In this document: one piece after another, positions 1 through 11,703 of the stretch
Position numbering within the stretch: the first letter of the stretch is position 1
Layout of the letters: each line of letters opens with the position of its first letter
NCBI GenBank assembly: GCA_015680685.1
Contig: MNCI01035086.1
Span: forward strand, 138,420 to 194,362
Direction of reading: 5' to 3'
Length of the DNA: 55,943 nucleotides
Origin: Gnetum montanum
Lineage: Eukaryota > Streptophyta > Gnetopsida > Gnetales > Gnetaceae
The notes under the pieces: model-generated
Seen by the model: the letters and a program-made list of their open reading frames with translations, nothing else
Databases searched by the model: none
Told to the model about the DNA's origin: nothing
Program-made: the position numbers and the translations under genes

Positions 1-1094
1 TGAAAATTCTATGCTACATGGGACACGAGCTACAATTATACGAACAGTGAGATGAGATGAACTATAGAAAGGGATCGTAGAGATTGGGACATGAGGTAAC
101 TGACCCAAGACACAGCGAATCCTACATGTAAGGCATGATTAATGTGTCATTAACCCATCGTTCCAAGATCAGGACCAAGTCCATTCCTCCAATCAGTGAC
201 ATCGCATTGTTTCATCCCATGATGAACAACTATGAGAGTACCATAACAACAAGGCGTACGATCACTTGGTGTTTTGTTCAAGGGAGGAGTGACTTTTGTT
301 TTGTGGCACTTTGTTTTTCTTTTTTTTTTTCTTTTTTTTTTTTTGAATACTGAATCCAGAGAAGCCACCAACCTTCAGGCATGGGTGCATGTCTTTCCAG
401 TCGCACCCTCTAGAATAGCATTGGATTTTTGAGTGCCCTTTACTTACTCTTACTCCCATTTTTCATTAGATCTACAAGGATCTTAGTACAACCACGTTGC
501 ATGACAACACCCACAGTCATCACCAAAGAGAATCCACAAGTCCCCTTGATGTCACACCCTAATCATTTCCTCTTGGTCCATCCTTCTTCATTCTAGGTAC
601 AATGAACACAAAATTAATTTTAAGTTTCAAGAATGTCAAGAATATCATTGTACCCTCGAACAAAACCTCTTATTTGTAGAGTGGATGAGTGGGTGTAATG
701 GGCTCACTGTCCAAATAATTGACCACTCGAGACTTTCAACTAATGATCCACATGAGTGTTTTATTCATAGATGAGATTACTTACAAAAACGTAAAAAGAC
801 AAAAACACAAAAAGATAAAAAGATAAAACAAGAAGTTGAAAAATGAAAAACTGGAAAAAAAAGGTTGTAAAATTAAAGAAAATAAAAATGGTTATTAATC
901 CTACTTGTTATTAGAATGGGGGATATCCCTCATAGCTAAATGGTTGAGGACAACAAGGATTAATAAGTGACAACTGGGATCCTTGCATTTTGAAAGTATT
1001 TTGGCTTGGTCATATTTACCCCATCGGGTTTCACACACTTGATTATAATGAGCATTGTGGGGCAATTTGTACGATGTAGATCCTGAATAATGAG
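1..1094 (-). other. Non-coding 3' region of the gag-only retrotransposon
   Basis: No supportable gene. It holds a T-rich tract (about 318-343) and A-rich stretches (about 785-890) like the spacer downstream of integrase in the element at 24238-35743. Short open frames here lack any recognisable domain and overlap homopolymer tracts. Confidence 0.5.
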
Positions 1095-3179
1095 CTAATC
1101 ACTATGATGTTTGGGATCGTTAGATGGTATGCAATGATTGGGTTGTCGCTCTCCATGTCTGTGTTCATTAGGCCTTATGATTGTTGGAGTGTGAGCTGGT
1201 GGCCTTGATGAAGTTACATGAGGCATTGGATTCGAAGGTAAGGGTGCACCACAGTGTGGGACTTGTGCTGGGTTGGAAGATGCAATGGCCTCAAAATTGT
1301 GTTGTCCCTTCTTGCAACCATGTTTAAAGAAAGGACGCTTTTGATGTTGATGAGGCTTTTCACTGCTGTTAGTAGTAGTAGCACAAGTGTCGTTCATGGG
1401 TTGTTGTTGTGGTGTAGGCACCTTAAGAACAGTTGGTGGCGATATGGAAGGAGGAAAAGGATGAGAATCTTGAAAGTTAGGAGGAGTATAAGGTGCACAA
1501 GGTGGTGGTTGTGTTGGAGGCATGGGTTGATAGTATTGAGGAGAATGGTACTGTGGTGAGATAAAGCACGTTAGCTCAATTGGAGAAACAAGATGTTGAA
1601 CAAGATAAGCGTTTAGATCCGGATAATATGAAGGGTGTCTCCAGCCTAGTGGTTGTCTCCCCCATGATTGGGATTGTTGCCACTATGATCGAACACAATA
1701 GCTCTATATGAACTCTGGATGTAACGTGTTTCCCCAATGCTCATGTAAATGTGACAGTATTGGGCATTAGCCCTTGGGGTGATCGTACAAGCATATCTTG
1801 CATTCATACATATGATTGGCAGTTGAGCTCTTATTTTCCTTATCCCTTCTTTTCGATTGTCTAATGTTTTTTCCTGCTTCTTGGGTTGTCAGAACTCTAT
1901 CTCCAATAATGTTGATAAATTCTCCACACTTTTGATATGTCCATTCCAACATCTTATTGATCTTTGCTTCGACTTCTTCTAATGTTTGTTGTATTGGCAA
2001 AGATGGTTCTTTCTCCATGTCATTGGTTGATTTCTCCTTTTTATGATCATGGACCTTTGTTAAATTAAGACTTTGGTCCCGTTGATGTTTTTCAACACTC
2101 TCCCATCTAGCAATTTCTCCTTCTTCTTTTGCTACCCGCTTAACAAGCTCTTGGATTTGATGGATTCATAGTTTGTATAGTTGACCTTGGGCATACATTC
2201 CTAGGGTCTCTCTTGTTTCATTACGTAGCCCATCAATGATATGGTACATTAGCCTTTCCTCGAAAAACCCATGGCCTGGACAATTGTTTAACAGTGCATA
2301 ATATCTTTCTAAGGCCATGTCCAAGGGTTCATGTTGTGCTTGTTTCCATCATTGGATTTATTTCCTCAAGGCTGATATTCTTGCGTAGGTTTGATATTTT
2401 TCATTAAAGACTTCTACCATTGTTGACCAACGTTGTATTGAATTTGGTTTTAATGATCTATACCATACTTTTGCTTGGCCAACGAGTGTCATGGGAAAGA
2501 GCTTAAGTTTTTGCCACCTGTTATCAATGTTATTCCATGTGTAGGCATCGTAGAAGGCTTGTAAATGTTGATACGGGTCTAAATCATAGCCTCCTAAGAA
2601 ATTAGGGAAGTTGTTTAAATCAAGCCTGGGTAGATGGCTCTCTTTACGATGCCTACGGGAGATTCAAACAACCTCTTGTATTGGCGTTAGGCTCTTAGTG
2701 GTTAGTAGGGGTTCATCATCACTAAGTAGGTTGTGATTTTGTAAGTTGGGATGATGTTGCCTTCATTTATGTTGGTGTTCTTGATTTTCTTTGTGAGCTT
2801 GATTTTTAGTTCTACGTCGATCCCTTGAAAGATAGTCATTCATGTCACAATCTGATGTTGAAGGAGTAAAGGAAAAGAAGGAACTGTAAAACTCGTTATG
2901 ACTTTTGTAAGTCTTCCAATCATCCCCAAGTAGGTTCTTGTTAGTTATTGAGAAGGTCCTAGGCCTTTCGGGCCTCCTCATTCTATGGGATGTCTCATCC
3001 TCACTAGAGGTGTCAAAGTTGGATGATGACAGTCTTTGAGTATCGTTGGGGTGTTCATAAATGTAGGGGACTCCTGCATAAGGTTGAGTCCTCCAATCTT
3101 CATTATCATCTAATTCGTTGGTTCTCCAATGAATTTCCTCACTAGGTATGGCATTATCATAGTCTTGTAGGAGAGGCAT
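1095..3179 (-). pseudogene. Retrotransposon gag polyprotein, decayed
   Basis: Three open segments on the minus strand (3179-2763, 2018-1767, 1523-1095) are joined by frames with stops. The stretch 2590-2210 translates to a Retrotrans_gag-like core: LQAFYDAYTWNN, then RWQKLKLFPMTLVGQAK and a later LERYYALLNNCPGHGF. Downstream (about 1802-1764) is a cysteine/histidine knuckle, CKICLYDHPKG, followed by a stop and then Cys. The last segment is proline-, histidine- and glutamine-rich, like the gag C-terminus of the relative at 31026-30655. The N-terminal segment is acidic and serine-rich. Gag would form the virus-like particle that packages the element RNA; internal stops make this copy non-functional. 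Confidence 0.75.
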
Positions 3180-3301
3180 GGTTGTGAAGCTGTGTGTGTA
3201 TTCGTATGTGACTTTTTGTATTAATTCTTCTTAAAAGATATATCGTTAATTCCTATATAGTGACCTTGTATGATATAACTAATCTAGATAGCTAGCATCG
3301 T

Positions 3302-3318
3302 CCCTAGCAACGGTGCCA
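3302..3318 (-). other. Primer-binding site, tRNA-Asp type
   Basis: One base inside the LTR, the minus strand reads TGGCACCGTTGCTAGGG. It differs at a few positions from the sequence complementary to the 3' end of plant tRNA-Asp (TGGCGCCGTTGCCGGGG), the usual primer of Athila-type elements. It fixes the element's orientation as leftward. Confidence 0.7.
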
Positions 3319-3319
3319 A

Positions 3320-4062
3320 TGATGAGTGGCGAGGTACCCCTACACTCAACCATACGAAAACGAGCATTTTCACGTGCGATCCGATTGAACTCCGCAGACG
3401 GACTAATTGTGGCACCTAGAAGATTAGCCTTAGGTCGCAGTTCGCTATCTTCCCACCTGGACTAGTATTATCTTTATCACGTATGGTTTAGTCCAGAGTG
3501 AGGTGTATGATGGGTTTCTACTCTACTGCTACTTCTGAGGACAATGGAAAGTAATATTATCTAAGCTAAGAGAGAAAGGGTAAAAGAATCTAATCTATCC
3601 TAAGTGCGATGAGCATCCGTTTCTTGATTATCCATACACATCTTGGACTTCGTGCATGACTACCACTAGGATTACCAAGCGCAGATCCTAGCTACGCTAC
3701 TGGGTTACCAAGTAGTCACACTTAAATGCTTGTAATCAAGTCGTACTCATTCTGTGTTTTAACATGAGTTTAAGGATGAGAGAGATTAACTAGGAAAGCA
3801 GTAAATAACAATAACAATTAAATAATTAAACTAAGTGAATGCTGCAATGATGATGTAATATCAATCTTTATTGCTGATCATATCAATCTTTATTGCTAAT
3901 CATGTGTGTGTCTAAGTACATCACACTTGAATAAAGGNCTAATAATTGTGAAACAAAGGAGAGCTGCCTCTTATTTATAGACATGGCGACAAACTGCGAT
4001 ATCGTGTACATGATATCGCGCGGGATGCAATATCACAGCCCATGCGATATCGCGTCCCATCA
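3320..4062 (-). repeat. 5' LTR of the gag-only element
   Basis: Bounded by TGATGAG at the PBS side and CCCATCA at the outer side, matching the family ends. U3 carries GATATC palindromes near 4000-4050, upstream (minus strand) of TATAAATAAG. The single N at 3938 replaces sequence that other LTRs carry between the AATAAAG motif and the GAAACAA motif, so it marks an unresolved gap and the true LTR is probably longer than 743 bp. Confidence 0.8.
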
Positions 4063-4532
4063 ACACCCTGAGCCGATGCAACCTTCTGGGATTACCAAAC
4101 GCTATTCGTTACTGGGATTACCAAGTGTAACGCACGTGCTCGAAGCAGTCATACAGAATGCACTTAACTAGGAGAGAAGGGTTGAGAGAGATTTAATTAA
4201 CTAATAAAGCATTTAAACAATAAACAATAAATAACAATAAGTAAAGTCCTATTTAGCTTAGTCCATGCACTGCAAGGTTTATCCAAGAAGTTCGTCTTTA
4301 TTTCCGTACACAAACTTGTGCTCAGGTACAATATTTGCTCGAATAAAGATCCGTTCACTTTGGAGCTCCTACTGCGGGCACATGGAAATTATTCTATCTC
4401 TAGAGAGGTAAAACTTCTAGAGTTTCGCTAAGGGTCTAGATCTAGATTGAGAAACAAGGGAGAGCCGCCTCTTATTTATAGATTTGGCAACGCACTACGA
4501 TATCACGGCCGATGCGATATCGCATCCCATCA
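4063..4532 (-). repeat. Truncated LTR of the same family (outer half)
   Basis: Starting immediately after the previous LTR, this segment aligns to the outer part of the LTR at 33076-33877: the paired TTACCAA motifs, AATAAAGATCCGTTCACT, TATAAATAAG and two GATATC palindromes, ending CCCATCA. The inner half is missing. The abrupt join is expected if the gag-only element inserted inside this LTR, with the remainder left of the window. Confidence 0.7.
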
Positions 4533-5314
4533 CATATGATATCATAGATCTAATGTATCCAAGGCTAGTGTTAGTTATAAATACTATCCACCTACCACAT
4601 TCAATGCACCTTTTTAATCACATAATAGCTAGACTATTGCAATTTTAGTTCATGAATTTAGTAAAGTCAATGAGTGTGTGCAATATGGTATGAAGCAATT
4701 GTACAACATCTTTATTCGAGTGAAATATACTTGGACATATTTTACGATCAACAATAAAGATCAAGATTATTTCTTACCATTTCAATATTTTGACATAGAT
4801 TAAATTTTACTTTTGAAAGCATTTATTTTCTTATGCAATTTAATTTTCATTACACTTACCTCAATGTTTGCATTTTCATATATAATAGCAATTCGAATAT
4901 CTATGCAACTAGTTTCAAGCATAAGATGTGATTGCTTAGTAAATAGTGATATCACTTAGTACATTTAGTAGTGTATTTACTTAGTAAGCCCAATAGCAAT
5001 TACACTAGTCTAGGATGTGTATGACAAACTAGGAATAGATGATTATCACCATTAAGCTAGTTTAGGATTTATTTCCATTATTTATTAGTTATAATACTTA
5101 ATTTCTATGTTTTAATCTAGCTCACTTAATGGTAAACAACATCATATTATGTATCAAATCTTCGATTAAACTAGACTAGGTGGAAAGACAATGATTAATG
5201 ATCAAATCTCAGTTATCTAGAAACCATGCTAGGTTCATCCACAAATTATGATTAGGTCATTTGTAACACTTATGATTTATATGATTGAGCATAGGGGATG
5301 CTCACTTTTCATCA
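4533..5314 (+). repeat. 5' LTR relic of the ancient + strand element
   Basis: Aligns along its length with the solo LTR at 35942-36815. Both share a TATAAATAC box, the AACAATAAAGATCAAGATTA stretch (4751 here), CTAGACTAGGTGGAAAGACA and a TCATCA end. The U3 start is missing or too diverged, where it abuts the LTR fragment ending at 4532. Confidence 0.65.
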
Positions 5315-5333
5315 TTAGCATTATTGTTGGGGA
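5315..5333 (+). other. Decayed primer-binding site
   Basis: Directly after the LTR end, TTAGCATTATTGTTGGGGA lines up with the intact family PBS region TTGGCACCGTTGCTAGGGA; most differences are C-to-T or G-to-A transitions, as expected from long-term cytosine methylation. Confidence 0.5.
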
Positions 5334-5880
5334 TGGTGCTAATGTTCTACCTTAGTTGATGTCATAAATGCTCAATGTATAAGAGTTTAATAATTTATCT
5401 TTTAAAGAATATTAAAATACTTACAAGAACACACATCTTAATTCAAGATGTTCACTTTTCATAGGGTTGATTTCCTATCTATTGATAATACTATAAGGAG
5501 AAATGCTAATAGAAATGATGATGATATGCTTTACTACATGAAAATTATCTACCATTATCCAAATCCCTACTATCCAAAATTTACCTTCATCTTTCACTAA
5601 GACAAACAAATGAGATGGTGTAAACTACGAGGCAACATCATGTTGCCACCTTATTGTGTAGCTCTATTAATGTTCACTGTTACATTAATGAAGATTAGAT
5701 GGGAAGCTATTGCATGAGCACATAGTGGTTGATGAAATGTCTAGATCATATTAGCTTACAAAAGCTCAAATCAAAAAAGATTATTTCATGGAAGCTCACC
5801 ATGAAGCTGCTAGGGGAAAAGGCATTAAGGGGATCCCATCAATAGAATCCTCCTAGCTTTAACATTGAAAAAATAGTTAC
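5334..5880 (+). other. Internal region of the ancient element, no readable gene
   Basis: Lies where gag would be. I see no open frame or gag motif. Stops occur in all frames. Confidence 0.5.
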
Positions 5881-8800
5881 TGTAATATCCTCCTTCCTAG
5901 CCTTAGGTCAAAGAGCATTATGTTGGGTAATAATCCCTAACAAAAGATTGTTCATGGTATAGTAATAAAATCAAATGGATCTAATATAGCGAAAGAAAGC
6001 AAAAAGAAGTCTTATGGTGAAGCCATGACCAAAGGGATATGGAAGAGATTAAATATTGGAAAAAAAAGATGAATAAATTACATCTTACAATTGTAAAATA
6101 ATATATATATTGGAAAAAATAATATATCTATATATATATATATATGAATGTTCACTAATATGAAATCACATGTGCATAAATAAATATAAAATTTCATAAT
6201 TTATCATACATATACATCTCATAAATAGAAATTTAGGAATTTATTAAAAATGTTCATATGCGACATATATGTTCATCATATAACATATTCCATAACATTA
6301 TGCAAAGGTCCTCTAGGAAATATTAAGCATGTAAATTAAATTAAGATACATTTACATAAGACTTAAGAGATATAGTTTAATGCTAAATATAACTTTAGCA
6401 TGTAACCTAAAAATCAATGATAATACCAAATAGTGTCCATACTCTCCCTAGTCATAGAGAATTGTAAATAAAAACAAGAACATCAGCTTATGTTGAGTGA
6501 GAAACCTTGGCACCTTCCTTCAATTGAATCAAGAACAAGTCTCATGGTGGTTAGGTAGGATTAAGGTAGCCTACAAACAAATCCATGTTAAACAAATCCA
6601 AGTATCCAAATGATTAGGCATCTAAGCTCATACATCAAACATGGAGTTAAGTACCTAATAAATCACTCAAAAGATGTAATAGCAACTCTTTGTTCACTCC
6701 ATCCATCAACCTATAAATAAGGAGGCTAGCATGCATTGCACTCAATATTGAACCTATTAAACTTATTATGTGTACTTTTTCAAATTGTAAAGTCAAAATG
6801 TATCTAAACCAAATATTAAACTAGCATGCATATGGATCTATTATTAGTCTTAATGAACCTAAGGCATCACCTAGGACATTACCTCTAAGGTTCCCAAACC
6901 TACCAGTGCAAGAGGCATCTCTCGAGACATCTACTCTAATGTTCTGGAGGCATCAAACCAAATGACTAATGAGCCATGGATCATCCTCTCCTATGAGATG
7001 GAGCTTGTAGTAAGAGCCACACTAGTATACTCTACAATTGGGGTTAATCCTCAAACCATCTTCACGAGGCCCATCTTCAACCAGCCACAAACTCAATGCT
7101 AGCTCCAATAAGCAATCAATCATGTAAGCATTAGGCAAACAAGGCATCCAAACACTGATAGTGGAGACACCCAAATCATGTTTTGACACATCCAAACAAC
7201 CAAGAAATCCAAAAATAAAATATTTTCAAAATGAATATACAAAGCCAACAATTTAACTTATCTCAAGATGGTCAAAAGATCCAACAATTGACTTCAAGTC
7301 AAATCTAATTAATAGGTCATACCAAACAAAGATAAAAGGGACAAGCCAATATCCAACAATTCCAAAGGTAAAACTTAGCAGTATCAAAAATCATAATTTG
7401 AACAAGGGACATACCTAATTAATCTACTTTCCTGAAAACTATGATACTAAGAATTTAATTTTCCTAAGTTATGGGTTGAGGTAGATTTTGGTTAGATAGT
7501 GCATATGTTGATGAAAATAGCATAAATCTTACATCTATGAAAATTTATTACTAATTCCTAATTCATTAGAAAGATAACATCTATATATATCTAGTGATAA
7601 AATTTCAAAACAATTTCAAGTCTATAGAAAGAAATATTAATACATGAATCTATGTCATTTAAAATAATCTAAACTAGAGATAGAAGAAGTGATGTATAGT
7701 AAGTCAATCATAACACAAGCCTCACAACTATTTTCTAACAATTTTTACTCTATTGAAAAGATAACATCTTTACTAATGACCCATAAAAATTTTAGGTGAT
7801 GAGTAATTACATAGAAGGAGATATATACTAATACATTTACCCATCTAAATTTAACATGATTTTAGACGTTAAAAAATGATTAGATCATAACTAAATATAT
7901 ATACACTATTTTTCATTGATTCTAATTAGATCTAGAAGATAATACAAATATAAAGGTCCTATAAGAATATTAGACAAAGATCTGTACAAAAACTAGAGAT
8001 ACAAAATCATAATTACACCCTATCAAAGTTATTACATTTCTAGATAATGAATAGAGACATGCCTATATATCCATATCTATCTAACCTTTTGAGGTGATTC
8101 TTTTCCTTATAAATTATAAAAAAGTTATTGAGGATTATAAAAATATATAGGTTACAATTAGATTCAAAATATACTAAGAGATATCAGGATTTTACTAGGC
8201 ATTATCTGAAAGAGCCAATCAACACCCAAACTCTCAAGAACTAAAGGCAATGAAAATAAATTACAATAGGTCCAAATAATAGATCAAACACATAAATTTG
8301 TAGATCCTCAATGTGTTGAGCAAGTCCCAATCTTCATAATCAAAAATCTAAAAAAAAAAACTATTTAAGATCTTCAAAGTTCAAAGCAAATAAGTAATAC
8401 CCAACCATGGTGGATGTGCATAAAATAGATCAATTGAAACATGCTAGAAAAGAGGGCCAAGATTACTCACCTGGAAGCATTGTCTAGGAATTCCTAAATG
8501 TATCTTCAACTCTCTCTCCTTCAAATAGCAAGCTTCCCACAATCTTTCAATTCAACAACACCTCCAAGACCAAAAGCTAAGATGCCAAATGCTTAGGTTA
8601 AGGAAAATGTATGATACTTATTGGCTTACTCTCTAAGCCATCTACCTCTAAGCCCATGTGATTCATCTACCCTCTCTCAACTACTCCTAAGACCCATGTG
8701 ACTCATCTAACCCAACTATTAATAAATTTTAAAATTAAAATTAATTATACACCTATCACATGCTCATGCCATAGCCTCCATGAGAACTTGTCAAACTCAT

Positions 8801-9009
8801 TAATCCAGTCACTACATATTAGTAATAAGTAATAATAATTAATCATGCATAACTAGTAAAAAGATAAATATGCATAAAAAATTACCTTATGATGATAAAT
8901 AAAATGTATATATGAAATTTAATATTATCACACATGTCCTAGCATCCTAGCCTCACTAGGCATACAAAGCAAAAGGTTAATGACCAATATCATATTACGA
9001 GGTGTTACA
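5881..9009. mobile_element. Candidate 3.1-kb LTR or solo element with TGTAATA...GGTGTTACA ends
   Basis: The segment begins TGTAATATCCTCCTTCCTAG and ends GGTGTTACA, a near-inverted terminal pair of the TGTAACACC type common to long plant LTRs. A second sequence with the same start, TGTAACACCCTCCTAACTAG, is at 54189, and both carry similar motifs a few hundred bases in (GAGTGAGAAACCTT near 6495, TAAGTGGAAAACCTT near 54578). The interior is A/T-rich with no coding potential. Adjacent 5-mers (gttac and taatc) do not form a target duplication, so the exact ends are uncertain. Confidence 0.4.
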
Positions 9010-9273
9010 TAATCCTTGGCTATGCTTTGCCTTGACAAACAACCAAGCGATGGATGAAACAGAATCCAATACTTGGAGGGCCTCCAAGCATAGGTCTTCC
9101 AATAGGTAACACAAAGATAATTAAAGGGATTATGGAAAAGGAGTAAGCTAGCATGTTTATCTTAGTTTTCCATCCTTTTCATCATCCTCGTTATCTACTT
9201 TAATAAGGATAAGCATGGACTAGAAATATTATCTCGTTATGATGATAAATAAAATGTATATATGAAATTTAAT
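8887..9273 (+). repeat. Exact 37-bp direct repeat, 350 bp apart
   Basis: The sequence beginning TTATGATGATAAATAAAATG occurs at 8887-8923 and again, unchanged over 37 bases, at 9237-9273. The surrounding sequence is otherwise unrelated. Confidence 0.85.
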
Positions 9274-10744
9274 TAAGATTATGAAGGACCTAAGGATATT
9301 AACAAATCCTTGTTGGCCATAGGAAACATGATAAATATTCGAGAGATTTTTTGCATTCCAACTAGGCATTATAAGAAGATCCACATCAAATAATTCATAA
9401 ACAACATTCCTTGATTTAAGAAAGTCTACAATGCAAAATATTAAAACCATTTGCAAGTCTTCCATTATTTCTACATCTTGTAAAATACTAATATGATTGA
9501 TAAAAGCTCAAGTTATTTCCAAGGACATTAATAAAAAAAGTAAAAAAATAGTATAAATCCTTGGGACTAGACTTCATGTGGAGTTGAAGTATAATGCTAG
9601 TGTTGTTCAACAATAAATACTAGACATACTTAAGAGCTTCCAATCTGAGAAGCAAATTTAAGGATGGAGATAAGGGAGTCATGAATCTAATGATGTAACT
9701 TTAGACATATACTATTGACTCCTACATAGATGTTGAGGCCATGACTTCTCTCGAAAGGAACAACTCAAGCATATCATTGATGGGTTAAGGAACAAGACAC
9801 ATAAGACTCTTGGGGTCTATGTTATAACCCCTAATCATAGGATCCCATGGTATTATGTTATGTTTGTGTATATGCAATTGGACTTGGTTGGAGGTCATGG
9901 GTTGTATAGCTAGTTATTTTATTTTAATAATATGTTTTTTGAGATCTGATGATATTACAAATACGATTATGATTTATCATTGAGTAGGTATCATCTTGAA
10001 TTGCATACCATGATTATGTATTTATGAGTATGCTATTAGTGTTGTTTGGTAGATCATGCTAAATGATTATGAATTAGTATTGTTTGATTGATCATATTAT
10101 GATGATATGATGCTTAGCATGTTATGCATATTTGAGTTGTATGGCAAGTGGGTATATGTATGATGCTTGCATGGACTTATGATCATGGTGTAAGTGATCC
10201 ATGATGTTTATAAAACTTATTAGTATTTGGGTTGAATGTCCCAAGAGTGGATTATAAAGTGTAGATTCTTAGATATTAGTTAGAATAGGAAACATAAAGA
10301 GATAATCTTTGAAAATGAAAACTGTAATTAAAGTAATTTTTATTTTTCTATAATAAAAACATAAAACATATTTAATTTTCCTTCTTGATCATATTTGTGT
10401 ATTCTAATTTTTTTAGTTTCTTTCATTTCTTTATTCTTCTCCATTTCTCAATCAATTTCCAAGATTTTTGTGATATTGGAAAGATGGTGTTAAGTAGGCT
10501 ACGATTTGGAAGTCTCAATTTAGGTTATGGTGAATCCATGATTTTATTAGAAGAATTTTGAGGCATTGGTTTCTAATTTTCAAGTTTGAACAACTTTTGG
10601 TTGTTAGGTGGATGTCTTTACCTGTTAAGGACACCCATTTTTGTAATTCTTGTAATACAATTTAGCACCTAGAGTCAGTTAGTCAATAATCCCATACCTT
10701 CCCAATTTTGTACGAAGCTCAATCCTACTTTTGTTCACTCAAGA
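9010..10744 (+). other. Internal region of the ancient element, 3' part, no readable gene
   Basis: Apart from the second copy of the 37-bp repeat, this A/T-rich stretch has no supportable gene. The last 120 bases match the pre-PPT region of related elements. Confidence 0.5.
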
Positions 10745-10769
10745 ATAAGTTCACTTAATTATGGGGGTA
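10745..10769 (+). other. Polypurine tract region
   Basis: ATGGGGGTA at 10761-10769 immediately precedes the LTR start TGATGAGG. The same nonamer lies at this position, on the minus strand, next to LTRs ending at 25055 and 55919. It primes plus-strand DNA synthesis in LTR elements. Confidence 0.65.
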
Positions 10770-11345
10770 TGATGAGGCATTGATTGGTTAAGTCAACAGG
10801 CATGCTTCAACACAACCTCGTCAATGTAGCCTTATTGACGCAACCCCATTGACGTAGTGTTATGTCACGCTTATATAATTACGTGTATCCATCACATTTA
10901 TGGCATGTTATGTCATTAGTGTAGCCAAGTTCTTGCAGTTTTTTTCCACCAGAGTTGGAATATTTTTTGAGTGCCCGCAATAGGACTTCAACCAATTGTA
11001 TAAATCCTTATTCAAGCATCATTGTACCTGAACACATTAATGTGACAACAATAAAGATGAGATTTTGGATACTCCTTATAGCACTTAAAATAGATTAATG
11101 GTTATTTCATGCACTTTATTATTAATGCAATTTACGTTTTGTTCCTTAATTAATTAATGCACTTAATAATGAACACATAAGTACGACCACTTCGAACATA
11201 CTGTTTAACACTTGGTAATCCTAGCAGTGGCTATTTGGTATGCCCAACAATAAACACTTGGCAACCTGGTAGCATTAATACAAGTTCAAGGTGTGTACAG
11301 AAAGTGTGGTTTGATGCTTATGTTAATGCTTATGTTAGGCTAGTT
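10770..11345 (+). repeat. 3' LTR relic with TGACG boxes in U3
   Basis: Begins TGATGAGG right after the PPT and keeps the family R-region motifs (CAACAATAAAGATGAGAT near 11047, CTTGGTAATCC near 11213, AAGGTGTGTACAGAAAGT near 11289). It breaks off around 11345, so U5 is missing. Unlike the minus-strand relatives, U3 has CGTCAAT at 10819 and ATTGACG at 10834 and 10848 in place of GATATC palindromes, upstream of TTATATAATT (about 10870). Confidence 0.6.
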
Positions 11346-11703
11346 AGTGTAAGAACCATTAAATAGTTAAGTACTTAATTTCCCAAGTAATTATCTTTAC
11401 TTCAACAATTAGAATAAATAAAAATATATATAATATATAAATAAATATTAGATGCCTTGGCTCACACTTACCCATACAAATGAGCTTACACAAGTGAGAG
11501 CTAAGAAGACAACGATCATATTTTCTCAAGTCACTATCTTTGTCTATATGCACACTTAGGTGCTAAGTCCACAAAATTTGATTGGATCACAAATGCACGG
11601 TTGTGATTTGTATGCTAAGAGACTACTTGCTGCTCATTAGCTAATTATCTTATTAGAAAAGACATTTCTAATCTGAATCATAGTTAAGACATGATATATA
11701 TTC
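11346..11703. other. Intergenic, no recognised feature
   Basis: A/T-rich. The short minus-strand open frame here has no domain similarity I recognise. Confidence 0.5.

Larger units (their letters stand above)
1..4062 (-). mobile_element. Gag-only Athila/Tat-like LTR retrotransposon, left end outside window
   Basis: Reading on the minus strand: 5' LTR (4062 to 3320), primer-binding site (3318 to 3302), a decayed gag region (3179 to about 1095), then directly an A/T-rich non-coding stretch resembling the region 3' of integrase in the 24238-35743 element. A shared landmark is ACCTTCAGGCATGGGT at 371 and at 26231. No protease, reverse transcriptase, RNase H or integrase motif can be read in any frame between 1 and 1095, so pol appears to be deleted. 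The copy is therefore a non-autonomous, gag-only derivative, inferred to depend on relatives for reverse transcription. The 3' LTR is not in the window. It seems to have inserted into an older LTR of the same family, whose remnant follows at 4063. Confidence 0.75.
4533..11345 (+). mobile_element. Ancient Athila/Tat-family LTR retrotransposon relic
   Basis: A plus-strand copy identified by its structure. A diverged 5' LTR (4533-5314) ends TCATCA and is followed by a decayed PBS. Far downstream, the sequence before 10770 (AATAATCCCATACCTTCCCAA, then ATGGGGGTA) matches the pre-PPT and PPT sequence of the element at 24238-35743. A 3' LTR then begins TGATGAGG. No gag or pol protein is readable between them. 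The interior appears to be interrupted by another element (5881-9009). Divergence from other copies is high, so this is among the older layers here. Confidence 0.65.

Noticed and set aside
3990-4060. Regularly spaced GATATC palindromes as a possible CRISPR-like array
   Set aside because: The palindromes are only 6-10 bp, with short irregular spacing, in plant LTR promoters.
3983-4171. A plus-strand 62-residue frame
   Set aside because: It covers the GATATC cluster of an LTR and crosses an LTR-LTR junction; no protein is implied.
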